This document shows positions 46,806 to 57,726 of a DNA stretch of 64,000 nucleotides, in pieces. Each line of letters opens with the position of its first letter. Position 1 is the first letter of the stretch. Location: positions 15,663,821 through 15,727,820 of the forward strand of contig OW386291.2 of assembly GCA_936432065.2 (NCBI GenBank), in the 5' to 3' direction. A model generated the notes under the pieces. The model saw only the letters and a list, made by a program, of their open reading frames with translations, was not told the DNA's origin and made no database searches. Made by a program: the position numbers and the translations under genes. Origin of the DNA: Rutpela maculata (lineage: Eukaryota > Arthropoda > Insecta > Coleoptera > Cerambycidae).

Positions 46806-48319
46806 AAAAAAAAATTTAATAATCATAGTAGAAAAAAAAAATCGTACAGAAATCCGTTTCATAATAGGTTGAACCCAATTATCGAATGTATGTGTGTGTG
46901 TATGTGTGTAGATCGTTTCTGGTAAACACGATAACTTCTATTAGACTTAAAATAATTATTTCTTTGGCGCGTATGTAAACTAGTGTGGTAGAATACTCCC
47001 TGTTGAAATTGGGCCATATCCGCCATACAGGGCGATAGCCAGAGGCGTACAAATGATCAGGTTTTACATAAACTGTGTTTACTATAATTTTGGAGCAAAA
47101 TATTACTATACAAAAATATGAAGATATATAGGGTATCAAAACTATATAATATAGTGTGTCTATGAGGTTCGAAAGTACTTTTACGTAGATTGAAAGATCT
47201 ATCAATTTAACTTCAAAATGCTATTGAGGTGTTTTTAATAATGAAAGTTGCATTCGTGTGCTACCGAATGCTAATACATATTAAACATGATGACTGTAGT
47301 TAGACTGAAAATTTTTATTTCAAATTTCGAACATTTGTAAGAAATTAGAGCATATCAGTCATACAGGGCAAGCATTTCCTCAAAACAATAAAAAAAGAGA
47401 CTATTAGACGAATGTGAAATTATGCATACAAATTAAAATACATTCACATAACTTTAAAAACTTAGTTATTACAGTGTAATAAAAGGTTAAATTAAGGTCG
47501 ATAACGATGCCATACAACCTAATTTTATTTAAGCGCCTTTTATCTACATAAAAACCTATGGATTTTATTTGGTGTAACAAAAAGTTTTGGATTCAATCTA
47601 AGTTCCGGAAGGTATTTGAGTAAACAAAACAATGTTTAAAGTAGAGTAATTCGTCTTTTTTCTTAGCTACCTCTGGTTGTTTAGTTCATATCACAATAAA
47701 CAACAAACTAGAATGTTTATTATGAAATTGCGACGAAAACTAGATATGTGCCGAACCCTTCTCGTCGATTTGTCGAAAAAATTAAGATAATTAAAATCGA
47801 TAGCCTTTAAACACTTGACGGTGACTTAAGTAATAATGCATACATTTCAACGAAATTTTAGGAAGTAACGCTTCTAGTTGAGCTAAATCATCATGGCATA
47901 ATATTAAGGCGAATGCCTAAAAAAAATAGCTGTCGAAAATTGAATAGTCGATTGTAAATGCATCAAGTCGTACAACATCTTTTTTGTTACAATGAAGGTT
48001 TTTTCATGTACTTTTTATTAGGCTTAATAACCTACATTGTTTTTTGAAATATTTAAAATCATTTCTTGCCTTTCTTTAAATTATCTTTTTTAAACAAATC
48101 AAAACTCTATTCGAAAATTAAAGTTATTATTATGCATCAAAAATATACAAAAATAGAAAAAATTTAAAAAACCTGTTTTTTTTTCTATGCCCATTGGGAA
48201 CAGAGATAAAAGATTTTGTTTGCGCGAAAATATGCATTTGTTTAAAATATAGTTTTTCATCACTGAAAATTACATGAAAAAACTTACATTCTGAAAGAAA
48301 TATATGTTGTTTTTCTACG
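46806..48319. other. No gene seen
   Basis: AT-rich with a short TGTGTG run near 46890. 'CATACAGGGC' occurs twice (about 47024 and 47362), hinting at a decayed dispersed repeat. Confidence 0.4.
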
Positions 48320-49433
48320 ACTCGTCCACTTTAGTCCATGTAAAACGCGGAGTTTGACGCTCGGAATGCCCCCCTCATCGGGACTACTTTTACCCCATGT
48401 TTTTTGGGTCGCTGATCACGAAAATCGGAGTCCCGCGGCTCTGAAAATAGTGCGTCACCACTAAAGATGCCAAAAACCACCCCTTTTGGGAATACTACTG
48501 TAAAATAATGTTATGAATGTGCTAATTGTAATGATATTTTGCCAGTTCAGTATGTTCATCTAAATTAAGGACAAATTTTATAGAGGGGGTGAAACTTCCC
48601 CTAAATTGACGTAAAATGGAAAAATGATTGAATTTTTTTTTATTCACTTTTTGATTTAAATTTAGATGAATGGGGATTTTATAATGAAGAAAAATTTTTT
48701 CCAACCCTTCAGGGGTGAAAACTACCCCTGTATCGCCTTTAAATTGAACTAACATTTAGGAGTGAAAAAATTTTGTGCTATTTTTTCAACGGAAGTTTAT
48801 CAGAAGTTTTATTTTACTGTCTTGGCGGAGTTCAGACTAGCTGAAGTTACAAGCAAACTAAAAAGTATACATCTCTACTTAATTTCTAAGCGTTAGTTCA
48901 ATTTAAAGGCGATACAGGGGTAGTTTTCACCCTGATGGGTTGGAAAAAATTTTCTTTATCATACAATCCTCAGTCTCCTAAATTTAAATCAAAAAGTGAA
49001 TAAAAAAAAATTCAATCATTTTTCCAGTTTTCACCCCTGAAGAGTTGGAAACAAATTTTCTTCATTATACAATCCTCATTTATCTAAATTTAAATCAAAA
49101 AGTGAATAAAAAAAAATTCCATCATTTTTCCATTTTACGTCAATTTAGGGATATTTTCACTCCCTCTGGTTAGCCCTCAGCATAAAATTTATCCTTACAT
49201 TAGATGAACATACTGAACTGGCAAAATGTCATTACAGTTAGCACATTCATAACATTATTTTACAGTATTATTCCCAAAAGGGGTGGTTTTTGGCATTTTT
49301 AGGGGTGACGCACTATTTTTAGAGCCGCTGGACCCCGATTTTCGTGATCAGCGACCCAAAAAATATAAATTGAAAGTAGTCCCGATGAGGGGGGCATTCC
49401 GAGCGTCAAACCCCGCGTTTTACATGGACGAGT
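48320..49433. mobile_element. Large foldback element (1.1 kb, arms over 430 bp)
   Basis: Ends ACTCGTCC and GGACGAGT. Arms 48320-48755 and 48893-49433 pair along their whole length (for example GTTTGACGCTCGGAATGCCC against its inverse). The right arm contains an extra tandem duplicate of about 105 bp (48926-49024 and 49030-49130). The loop is only about 135 bp. The 77-codon minus ORF in the left arm is a by-product. No transposase. Confidence 0.85.
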
Positions 49434-49481
49434 TGAACAATTGACGATTTAATTTACTACTTTGTCATTCTTTTGTTCATT

Positions 49482-49876
49482 ACACAGGCACACACAAAAA
49501 AAGTCGAATGCGAGAAGACCTATGTATTCCCATGCATTTTGACCCGCTGAACACGAATCTGATGTCCGTTTTGCCCGATTGGCTCTTGTATTTTTCCTAA
49601 CCTCAAAAAAACCATAATATCTGAACATATAATTTCCGACGTATTTTCACGTGCTGAACACAATACAGTAGTCAGAATTAAAGCGCAATCTGCAAACTTC
49701 ATAGAGAAATGTCATTTCAGCATATACCTAGTGAGCGGAGATGGGTAGCTTTTAATTTTCAAGTATCCTAAGGAAAATATTACTGAACAGTGAAATTCGT
49801 GTTCAGCAGGTCAAAATTCATGGGAATACATAGGGCCTGCCTTCTCGCACTCGACTTTTTTTGTGTGTGCCAGTGT
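49482..49876. mobile_element. 395-bp foldback element (CACACAAAAA type)
   Basis: GGCACACACAAAAAAAGTCG at the left is inverted at the right; arms of about 80 bp also share CGAATGCGAGAAG and 'CGCTGAACACGAAT'. It lies 48 bp from the previous foldback. Confidence 0.85.
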
Positions 49877-50606
49877 TATTTTTTGGACATAAGTTTTGAC
49901 AGGGTGATTTATTTAGGTTAGAAATATAATGGAGTAGGAGAGAGTAAAAATATATGCATTATTACGTAAGTTATCATCAATTGTTAAAAAATTATCTTGT
50001 TTAAATTTTTTGCAACTTAACATATTGACAAAAAAGTTCGGGCTCATTGAGTTTTCTTCGCAATTTCATAACGGACATTCTAGTTTTTATTTATTTTAGT
50101 TATTATTCTATATAACTAGAGATGTTTAAAAACTGCGAAAAAATACAATTTTATACACAGTATATATAAAAACACTACAAATAAAATATTTACTCATTCC
50201 ATAATAGATACTCGGTTACAGTATGCAGTTATTTTGAAAAATAAAAAAGTTAATTCGATCACATTTTGCGCTGTAAACTACACAAAGTGATAACGCTTTC
50301 ATTAATATTAATTTATTATTCATATCTTCAAGACAAATATACTTTTTGCATACACCGTGGGAAAAAGAAAGGTAATCCTAAAATAATATTAAATAGTAAT
50401 ACTAAAATATCAAGTTTTACTATTATGAATGAAAGATATAGAGGAGTTTCAACATAAAAAATGCGAAAATTTGCCAATTCCCATTCAAAGCACGACCTCA
50501 AAAATATGTAATGTGGTGTGTCTTTATATATGAATTAACTGTCTATTTTTGTGTGTTTGAGAGTTACATAGCATGTGTCGAATTCAGTGGTCTCGTTTTC
50601 GGCTAC
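49877..50606. other. No gene seen
   Basis: AT-rich, nothing recognised. Confidence 0.4.
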
Positions 50607-51047
50607 ACAGGGTGTCCGGTAATACCGGTCTGGTGCCGATTCTACATGCAAAAATATGAAAGAAAATTTATATAAATATGTCAGCTAATGCTTCCTTATG
50701 GACCTACAGCCCTTTGAAGATTGAAGCCAAAAACTGGTGTTCTGGTATTTCATTTTTTTTCAATTAAATAATGGCAACGAAAATTAATTAACAATGACCT
50801 TATTGTTAATCTACTTGACTTAATTGTTACGTGAAAACTTGAAGCACATCGTCTTTTCTCATTTAAACGATTTTTCTCACAAACGGTTAGTTTTTCGATT
50901 AAAATGAAAGAGGACCTTTTTTAATATTTTGAATTAGTGCTGTAGCTCAATTAGGTAGCATTTGTGGGCATTGCGGCACTTTTCTTCAAATTTTTGCGGA
51001 CATGATCTGTACCAGAAGTTTGTCACCGATATTTTCGGACACCCTGT
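50607..51047. mobile_element. 441-bp MITE with ACAGGGTGTCCG ends
   Basis: ACAGGGTGTCCG at the left and CGGACACCCTGT at the right form a perfect 12-bp inverted pair. The right flank begins AT, the left flank ends AC, so a clean duplication is not seen. A lone related end lies near 28063. Confidence 0.7.
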
Positions 51048-51917
51048 ATAGAATATGAAGAAAGTACAGCTAAAGATTTTTAATTATATTAAAAACAATA
51101 AGTAAATAAATCAGCAAATATTGATATAAATTAAGGGAAGTCATCACATATTTTTTACCTGCCTAGGAATTTGACCTTAATAGGCAGTTCACAGAGTTAT
51201 AATACGATAAAGGGGTTTGTAGATTTCAAAGCGAGAAATAATGTAAACTACGGTTACTTTGTCCACAAAGGCATTAAGAAAACGATGATTAGGGGGCATT
51301 GTCGCATGTACCATAAATGTAAAGTACTGTGATTTCTTTATAATTTTTAATATTCTGTGTAATGTCTTATATAATATACCCACGGACAAAATGATCGCAT
51401 CATTCGAAATTTGTCATGATTTGAAGTTAATTTATTTCTAAACTGTTTGTCCGATTTTAATGATAGTTTTATTGTTTAAAAAATAGTTGCAAAGTTGTAA
51501 CGAAAACGTAACTTTTTTTATACTATATCTCCTGTCCTGGACATCAAATGCTTAGAACGACGTCGAGATGTAGCTCCGTAAGTAATTGAATGTGGTCTTA
51601 ATTTCTTTCAAATTAAATTTAATTTAAACTACTTAGGTACCCGAAAAATTTATCGGATTTTGTTCCATCTATAATATGATTTAAAATTCACTAGCCGTAG
51701 AAACCCTGAGGTGCCAGAAAGTCATTTTAAATATCGGGAATCGAGCGCAAATGCATGGTGCCACTAAGTACGGTTAGACATCAGTGGTTGGCGCGCCCTC
51801 TGCAGATTATACGGTTGAACCAAAATCCAGTTTTTATAGAAAAATCGACCAAGTAGCTCCATCTTGAAATTTTGTGGGAAGGATGTTATGATGTTTAGAC
51901 GTTCAAATATGCGATAA
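51048..51917. other. No gene seen
   Basis: AT-rich except for a slightly GC-richer patch at 51680-51830. It contains GAGGTGCCAGAAAG near 51711, which recurs in the hairpin at 51918-51952. Confidence 0.4.
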
Positions 51918-51952
51918 AACGTTCTGGCACCTCGATCTGGTGCCAGAACGTT
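51918..51952. repeat. Perfect 14-bp stem hairpin
   Basis: AACGTTCTGGCACC, a seven-base loop, then GGTGCCAGAACGTT. Directly followed by a (TA)n tract. Confidence 0.85.
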
Positions 51953-51958
51953 CCGTTT

Positions 51959-51961
<3 letters not shown>

Positions 51962-52043
<82 letters not shown>

Positions 52044-52068
52044 GAAATATATATATATATATATATAA
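51962..52068. repeat. (TA)n microsatellite
   Basis: Two TA runs separated by AAAAATGAAA. Confidence 0.9.
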
Positions 52069-52173
52069 TGTTGTTTCTTAGGTTTTCGCGGGTGTTAAAT
52101 GAAGGGTTGTTGTGCTTCCGGGTGTTTTCCCGCGTAGTTGACAGGCTCCTGCTGGGGCCACGGTTGTCTAAAC

Positions 52174-52207
52174 GACGTTTCGGCAGAATCCCATCTGCGA
52201 TCTTCAG
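52174..52207 (-). ncRNA. Hammerhead ribozyme-like core
   Basis: On the minus strand: CTGAAGA, then TC, a GCAG/CTGC stem around the loop ATGGGATT, then C, GAAA and CGTC. This fits the conserved CUGANGA and GAAA boxes and a GUC cleavage triplet of a minimal hammerhead. The pair next to the core (U and C) is a mismatch, so activity is uncertain. Confidence 0.45.
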
Positions 52208-52250
52208 GTTCTTGCTGAAAGCTGCCTACTGCTGCTCCTCGTTGCTCGAA

Positions 52251-52276
52251 CTGAACTGGTTCCGGAACCAGTTCAG
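52251..52276. repeat. Perfect 26-bp palindrome
   Basis: CTGAACTGGTTCC followed by its exact reverse complement, centred on CCGG at 52262-52265. Confidence 0.95.
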
Positions 52277-52282
52277 AAAAAA

Positions 52283-52790
52283 ATATACCTTTAAAATTGA
52301 ATTTCGCGCCATTATCAGTCAGCCATTTTGAATTTTCCGATTTTTTCTTCAAATTCGTAATTAGTGACCTCGAAAACCCACGAGTATAAAATTTGGACGA
52401 TATTTTATTAATTTTAGAGCAATTATTAAAATTTTTTTTAAACGGATGGAAATTATGTACTTTAAGATGCGTTTAATGGCTACAATCGGCCCATAAAGGG
52501 TCTCAAATGACCCAATATGTTACTTAAGGCTTGTGTAATACTAAAACAAACCATTTTTCTCAAATTTTTATGAATCTTAAATGAAAAACTCTTGAAAAAT
52601 GCTCAAAAACAGCAAAAAATGCACTTTTTTGCATAATTATGCATTTTTAGGTACTTTCCCCGTTATTCTGTGCGTACGGCTATGATTTTTCAAGTTTTTA
52701 TACCTAAAAGATGTATTCTATGCAATAAAATCTTTTGGAGATAAAACTTCTTGAAAATCACCTTTTTTTTTTTATTAATTCCAACGGCCT
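52283..52790 (-). repeat. Dispersed repeat family R, copy 2
   Basis: Inverse of 35610-36122 with few changes. It starts right next to the Penelope-like fragment, which copy 1 lacks. Confidence 0.8.
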
Positions 52791-53394
52791 ATAAAACACA
52801 ATCATAACTACCAGAGCCACGGACTGATTTCAGAATATTTATTTCGTGGGTATGTACAGATCTGTGCACAACATTAAATTCAAATATTCTCGGAGCTTTA
52901 TTTAAATACTAATAGAGGTAAGAATGCTTTATAGAGACGAGATTTACGGAACGATTTTATAATTTAGAAAAATTTTATTCAAAATAGTAACCAGAAATAA
53001 ATGACTTCAGAGCTAACTTTTGAAAAAATAATGGCACTGGTGTTGAAATTAGATGCATATTTTCTGCTAGGTATATGGCTTTAGGAGACACATAATGAAG
53101 GTAGAATTTCATATATTTCTGATGGCTTAAAATTAAAAAAACAAAAAATGTTGAATAAATTGTTCTGAAACAAAGTTTTTATCACACTGTGATCTTTTTA
53201 ATTACCATTGCATCTCTATTTAAATATGAAAGGTTTTTAAATTAATAACGTGAAACTTCTAAAGTTTGAATTTCATTCCAACGACACAAAAATAGTTGTT
53301 CTTTTAACGTTTTGGTAAGAGCACGAAACCTGAAACTTTATACTATTGCAAAGTCTGAACGGTTTTAAATTTTGTAAAAACATTATTAGACAAG
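52791..53394. other. No gene seen
   Basis: AT-rich, nothing recognised. Confidence 0.4.
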
Positions 53395-55195
53395 TCTGGG
53401 GAAAGGAAAAAAAGTCAACTTCAACTTCAAATGGGCTTGAAATGTCATGAAATGTCGAGATTTTAAGTTTAAGCAAAAAAAATTTCACTCTGTCGTTGTG
53501 TCGGTCTGTCTGTCTGTAAATTGTAACAATTAACAATTGGTATTTAGTATGTACAAGAGAAGTTAATGTCTCAAAAGAATGTTTGGCATTAGCCACCCCC
53601 ATTACTACTTATTATGAAATGAGGTGAAGGAAAATTGTGATTTAGTGTGTGTACAAGAACCAAAGCCTCAAAATATTTTTTATACTTCATCCATCCCCAC
53701 TACCTCCACTCCACTACCGTTTTATGGGTTTTTGGGGTAGATGATTTCAAATATTATATAATTAAAGTTCCATAAACAATTATTTCCACATACAAATTTT
53801 TTTCGTTGTCAGAGACTCGGGTAGCAAATTTGGATGTGGAAGTATTTTGTACCAAGTTGGGCTGTTTGGATTTAAATTCATTTTTTTATAGAGTGCACCT
53901 CTAACATTTTCTAGGTAATGGCCTGCCACTGTCTCAATATGTTATTTTTTAAACATATGAACGCGTCCTCTGAGGTAATTGGATATTTTTCATTTATATC
54001 ATTAGATGAAGCCGTCTTTGACATTTAATCAAGTGACCTTTTATCCAGGCAGTGGTAATATACTTTGATTTGTTATGCAAAGCTCCTATTTCGTTTATTA
54101 TGCCTAATTAAATATAATTAATTATAGAGCTGTGTAAGATATTCGATATTTTTACTTCCATGTCCAGGGGAAGTAGTAACGCAAAAAAAGAAATTGAAAA
54201 TTGTTATTTTACTTCCACGTCCAGTGGAAGTATAGTAACGACAAAAAATTTTAAAAAAAATTTATTGTCCAAATAGGCTTAAAATGTCATGAAACGTCGA
54301 GATTTTAAGTTTGAGCGAAAAAAAATTTCTGTCTGTCGGTCTGTTTGTAACTTTTTTTTGTGCGCACGTTTACTCTGGAACCGTTTAATATATTGACTTG
54401 AAATTTGGTACACATATGAACTTTAACGAGATCTGGAACTAGATTATATTTTCATCTTGTTCCGTCGAAGGATTGGGGGGTAAACTGGGGTAAATTTGGG
54501 GTAAATGGGTAAATCAAGCAGGTAAGAGTCCATAAAATTGGTATTTAGTATACAAAAGAGAAGCTAAGGTCTCAAAAAATTTTTTGGCATTAGCCACCCC
54601 CATTACCACCCTCACCCCCTTATTAAAGGGGATGAAAAAAAAATTGTGATTTAGTGTGTGTACACGAACCAAAAGCTTCAAAATATTTTTTTACTTCATC
54701 CACCCCCACTACCAACACTCTAACACCACCACCCCCACCCCCACTACCGATGTAGCATATCGTTTTATAGATTTTTGGGGTAGACGATATTACCACCCCC
54801 ACCCTATTATTAAAGGTGGTGAAAAAATAGTGTGATCTATTGTGTGTACAAGAGCCAAAGTCATCAAGAATTTTTTTCACTTCTTTCACCGTGGGGGTAT
54901 TACAGATGTGGCATATAATTTTATGGGGTTTTTGGGGTACATGATTTCAAATATTATACCATTAAAGTTCCATAAACAATTATTTTCACATAGTGGAGTG
55001 CAAATATAGTATTTTGTTGTAAGAGACTTGGATGTGGAAGTAGTGATTCCTTGGGCAGCGGTTTTTCAAATAGGTTTAGAATGTCACGAAACGTCGTGAT
55101 TTTAAGTTTGAGCAAAAAAAATTTCTGACTGTCGTTCTGTCTGTCGGTCTGTCTGTCTGTAACTTTTCTTGTGCACACGATTACTCTGGAACCAT
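53395..55195 (-). repeat. Dispersed repeat family P, inverted tandem cluster
   Basis: Three pieces in minus orientation: 53395-53845 (internally deleted), 54210-55063 (full, with an internal duplication of the CCACCCCCA/GTGATTTAGTGTG block) and 55064-55195 (start only). All carry the TGTCTGTCGGTCTGT tract and 'GAAACGTCG'. The ends 'CTTCCACGTCCAGTGGAAG' and 'GATTCCTTGGGCAGCGG' define the unit. Short ORFs through the CCACCC tracts are not genes. Confidence 0.75.
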
Positions 55196-55240
55196 ATAAG
55201 GTTTTTACTTGAAATAAAATTGTTTGGCATTGTCACTGAT

Positions 55241-56519
55241 AAAAACTACCGCTAAAACTCAAAAGACGCAGGTGAGTGTGAATAACATGTACAAAGGCCA
55301 AATTTTTATATATCTTAGTGCAAAATATCTGACTCTGGTGCGATAACCAGCCATTACTCTCAAAGGGAAGAGAATCAACCCTATGGAGGGTTAAAATTAC
55401 CCCCACCCTTCATAGGTTTCAAAAGGGGAAAAAATGGAGGCTTTTGTAGTTTTAAGCAGGGTGAACAAATATGGAGTAAATTCGTTCCAACCACCGACAC
55501 ATGACTAGAGCTACCCCCATGCTCAAATGATGCATATAGGTGCTACTGAATTCGAAAAGGGTCAAATACTTGTAGGTCATCGTGCTAAATATACAAATCT
55601 GGTACGACAACCACTCAATCTTAATATAGTTGAAAATCACCCCTGCTGGGGGGACGGGTAAAAACGACCCCCACAGACGAACGGATTTCATTACTTCTAA
55701 TATCCTGGAATAAAAATTCAGGTATTTGTAGTTTTAGGCAGGGTAGATAAAAATGGAGTAAAGTCATACATTAAGCATTAACCAGTTATGTTTTATTTAT
55801 TAAACCATACCTGCTTATTCAACTATTCTTTTTAACATTTATCAACTTATCTATCTTTTAATCTGTGTACAGCTATTCATTTTCCTATTTATATCATACT
55901 TTCGACCATCAATCCAAATAATTTCTTTTCTATGATTTTTCTCTCTTATCTTCAAAATATCTTTTCCGTGGTTTTCTTTTCCTTTTTTTTTAGTCATAGA
56001 TATAGGATATTATCTCTTCGGTGACCATTTTTTTCTGTCTATGTAAGCTATATACCTAAATTAACTAAATTTCCTTTTATCTATTTCCGTCCGTATGTAG
56101 GTGTAGTTTTTACCCCCCACCCCAACAGGGGTGATTTTCAACCTTATTAAAAAGATTGGGTGGTTGTTGTACCAGATTTATATATTTGGCACAATGAGCT
56201 ACGATATGCTACTGCTACTGAGCTACCCATATGTAACATTTGAGCAGCTCTTACCACCTTTTAAGGGTAGTCTCTAGTCATGTATTGGTGATTGGAATTA
56301 ATTTACTCCACATTTGTTCACCCTGCCTAAATTTTTTTTAAAACCTATGAGGGGAGGGGGTAGTTTTAACCCTCCATAGGATTGACTCTCTACCCTTTGA
56401 GGGTAATGGCTGGTTGTCTCACCAGAGTCAAATATTTTGCACTAAGAGATATAAAAATTTGACCTTTGTACATGTTATGTACACTCACCTGCGTCTTTTG
56501 AGTTTTAGCGGTAGTTTTC
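55241..56519. mobile_element. Large foldback element (1.28 kb, arms about 435 bp)
   Basis: AAAACTACCGCTAAAACTCA and onward at the left is inverted at the right. Arms 55241-55681 and 56087-56519 share 'AAAAGACGCAGGTGAG', 'CCTCCATAGG' and 'GTTGAAAATCACCCC'. The 400-bp loop has no ORF. Class unknown. Confidence 0.8.
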
Positions 56520-56659
56520 ACTCCCCCATAAGGGCGGATTTCAGTTTAATTTATAGAAATAGCTTACTGTGGCTCGAATTTATATTCTCTACTCTCGACT
56601 ACAAAACATCTACCATTTTCCACACTTCATTAAGAGTTATTACATTGTTTCTATGATTT

Positions 56660-56815
56660 TACACCATTTTAAGGGATATTTTTGACTAAAAAAACAAAAC
56701 TGACACGATATATTCTTTTTTGGACCACAGATTCGGATTCAGCGTCGAAATACACCATATCTATATAATTTGGTCCGCTGCACAAAACTTTTTTTTGTGT
56801 GTGTGTGGCTGTGTA
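56660..56815. mobile_element. Fragment of the CACACAAAAA foldback type
   Basis: Contains 'TTTTTTGGACCACAGATTC' and ends 'TTTTTTTTGTGTGTGTGTGG', matching arm words of 44888-45293 and 49482-49876. Only one arm is recognisable. Confidence 0.5.
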
Positions 56816-57414
56816 TGTAACTAACGGAAAAAATATGGCGAAGGGCAAATACAGCTGTCAAGGAGGGAGCCTGCTGTACTTTAATGAAAAATATACAGGG
56901 TAGTCACCCAAAAAATGATTAAATGAGAAGCTATGGTGGAAATATTTGGAATGTAGTTTACACTATTACCGAGTAGGAAATTCCATATACTTTTCATGAA
57001 AAATATACAAAGTGGTCACCCAAGAAATAATTAAATATAAAATATTTTTTAGAATGTAAAAATGGCGCTTTTGCAGAGAGAAATCCTTATATAATTTAAC
57101 AAATATACAGGGTAGTCATTTAAAACAAAGAAATAAGGTGAAGATGGAAGAAAATAATTTGTAGTTGTCACTACTGTTATTAAGAGAATCTGATATACTT
57201 TCAGTAAAGAAAATATAGAAGGTAGTCATCTAAAATAAAAAACTAGAGGAAGCATTATACTCTTCGCCGATTTACTGAGCTTTTTATATAATTGTTACAC
57301 ATTCTATAGGATACTCTTCGCATTTTTCTTGTAAATAATGTTAGTGTTAGTTTTTGGACATTCTAAATTGTGTGATACCAACTTTGTTGTGAAAAAAAAA
57401 ATATATGAAAAAAA
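56816..57414. other. No gene; degenerate tandem repeat
   Basis: 'ATACAGGGTAGTCA'-type words recur about four times between 56893 and 57220, spaced about 100 bp, giving a decayed tandem repeat. No ORF. Confidence 0.5.
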
Positions 57415-57465
57415 AAATCACGATGTGAGGGATCGAACCCGGGACCTTTGGATTGCCAAATTGTG
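57415..57465 (-). mobile_element. tRNA-derived SINE fragment
   Basis: On the minus strand 'AAGGTCCCGGGTTCGATCCC' contains a tRNA-type B box (GGTTCGATCC) and part of an anticodon arm, followed by an A/T-rich tail. No A box in range, so a truncated copy. Confidence 0.5.
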
Positions 57466-57726
57466 TATTTTGTGTGCCAAATTGTGTATTTTTTTTATTC
57501 TATTTAACTAAGGTTAACATTTCATTTGTATCTCATTTTACAATCATAGATATAGCATTGCGTCACAGATCGCGTGCTAGACACGAGAAGTGACACAACG
57601 GCCAGGTGTTTTGGCAAGTGAGATTTCCAGAATATGTTTGTATAAATATGAATGGTCCTTAGGTAGCTTAACCATATTAAAGAGAAACATATCAGGGGAT
57701 TTCACATCTCAATAATTTATTTAGTT

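Larger units (their letters stand above)
52069..52282 (-). mobile_element. Penelope-like element fragment (terminal region)
   Basis: GC-richer segment. On the minus strand it carries a hammerhead-like core (52174-52207), a perfect palindrome upstream, and the end 'GCGAAAACCTAAGAAACAAC' abutting the (TA)n tract. Hammerhead motifs with a CTGAAGA...GAAAC core are known in the terminal repeats of Penelope-like retroelements. Neither RT nor GIY-YIG coding was found here, so the class is inferred from the motif. The 85-codon minus ORF covering it is probably incidental. Confidence 0.45.

Noticed and set aside
52095..52352. 85-codon minus ORF covering the hammerhead-like core
   Set aside because: Crosses the boundary between two repeats and has no recognisable domain; more likely incidental.
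54623..54889. 88-codon minus ORF
   Set aside because: Runs through CCACCC/GGTGGG tracts of family P; glycine/valine runs only.
57415..57465. tRNA gene
   Set aside because: Only the B-box half is present; no acceptor stem pairing and no A box.
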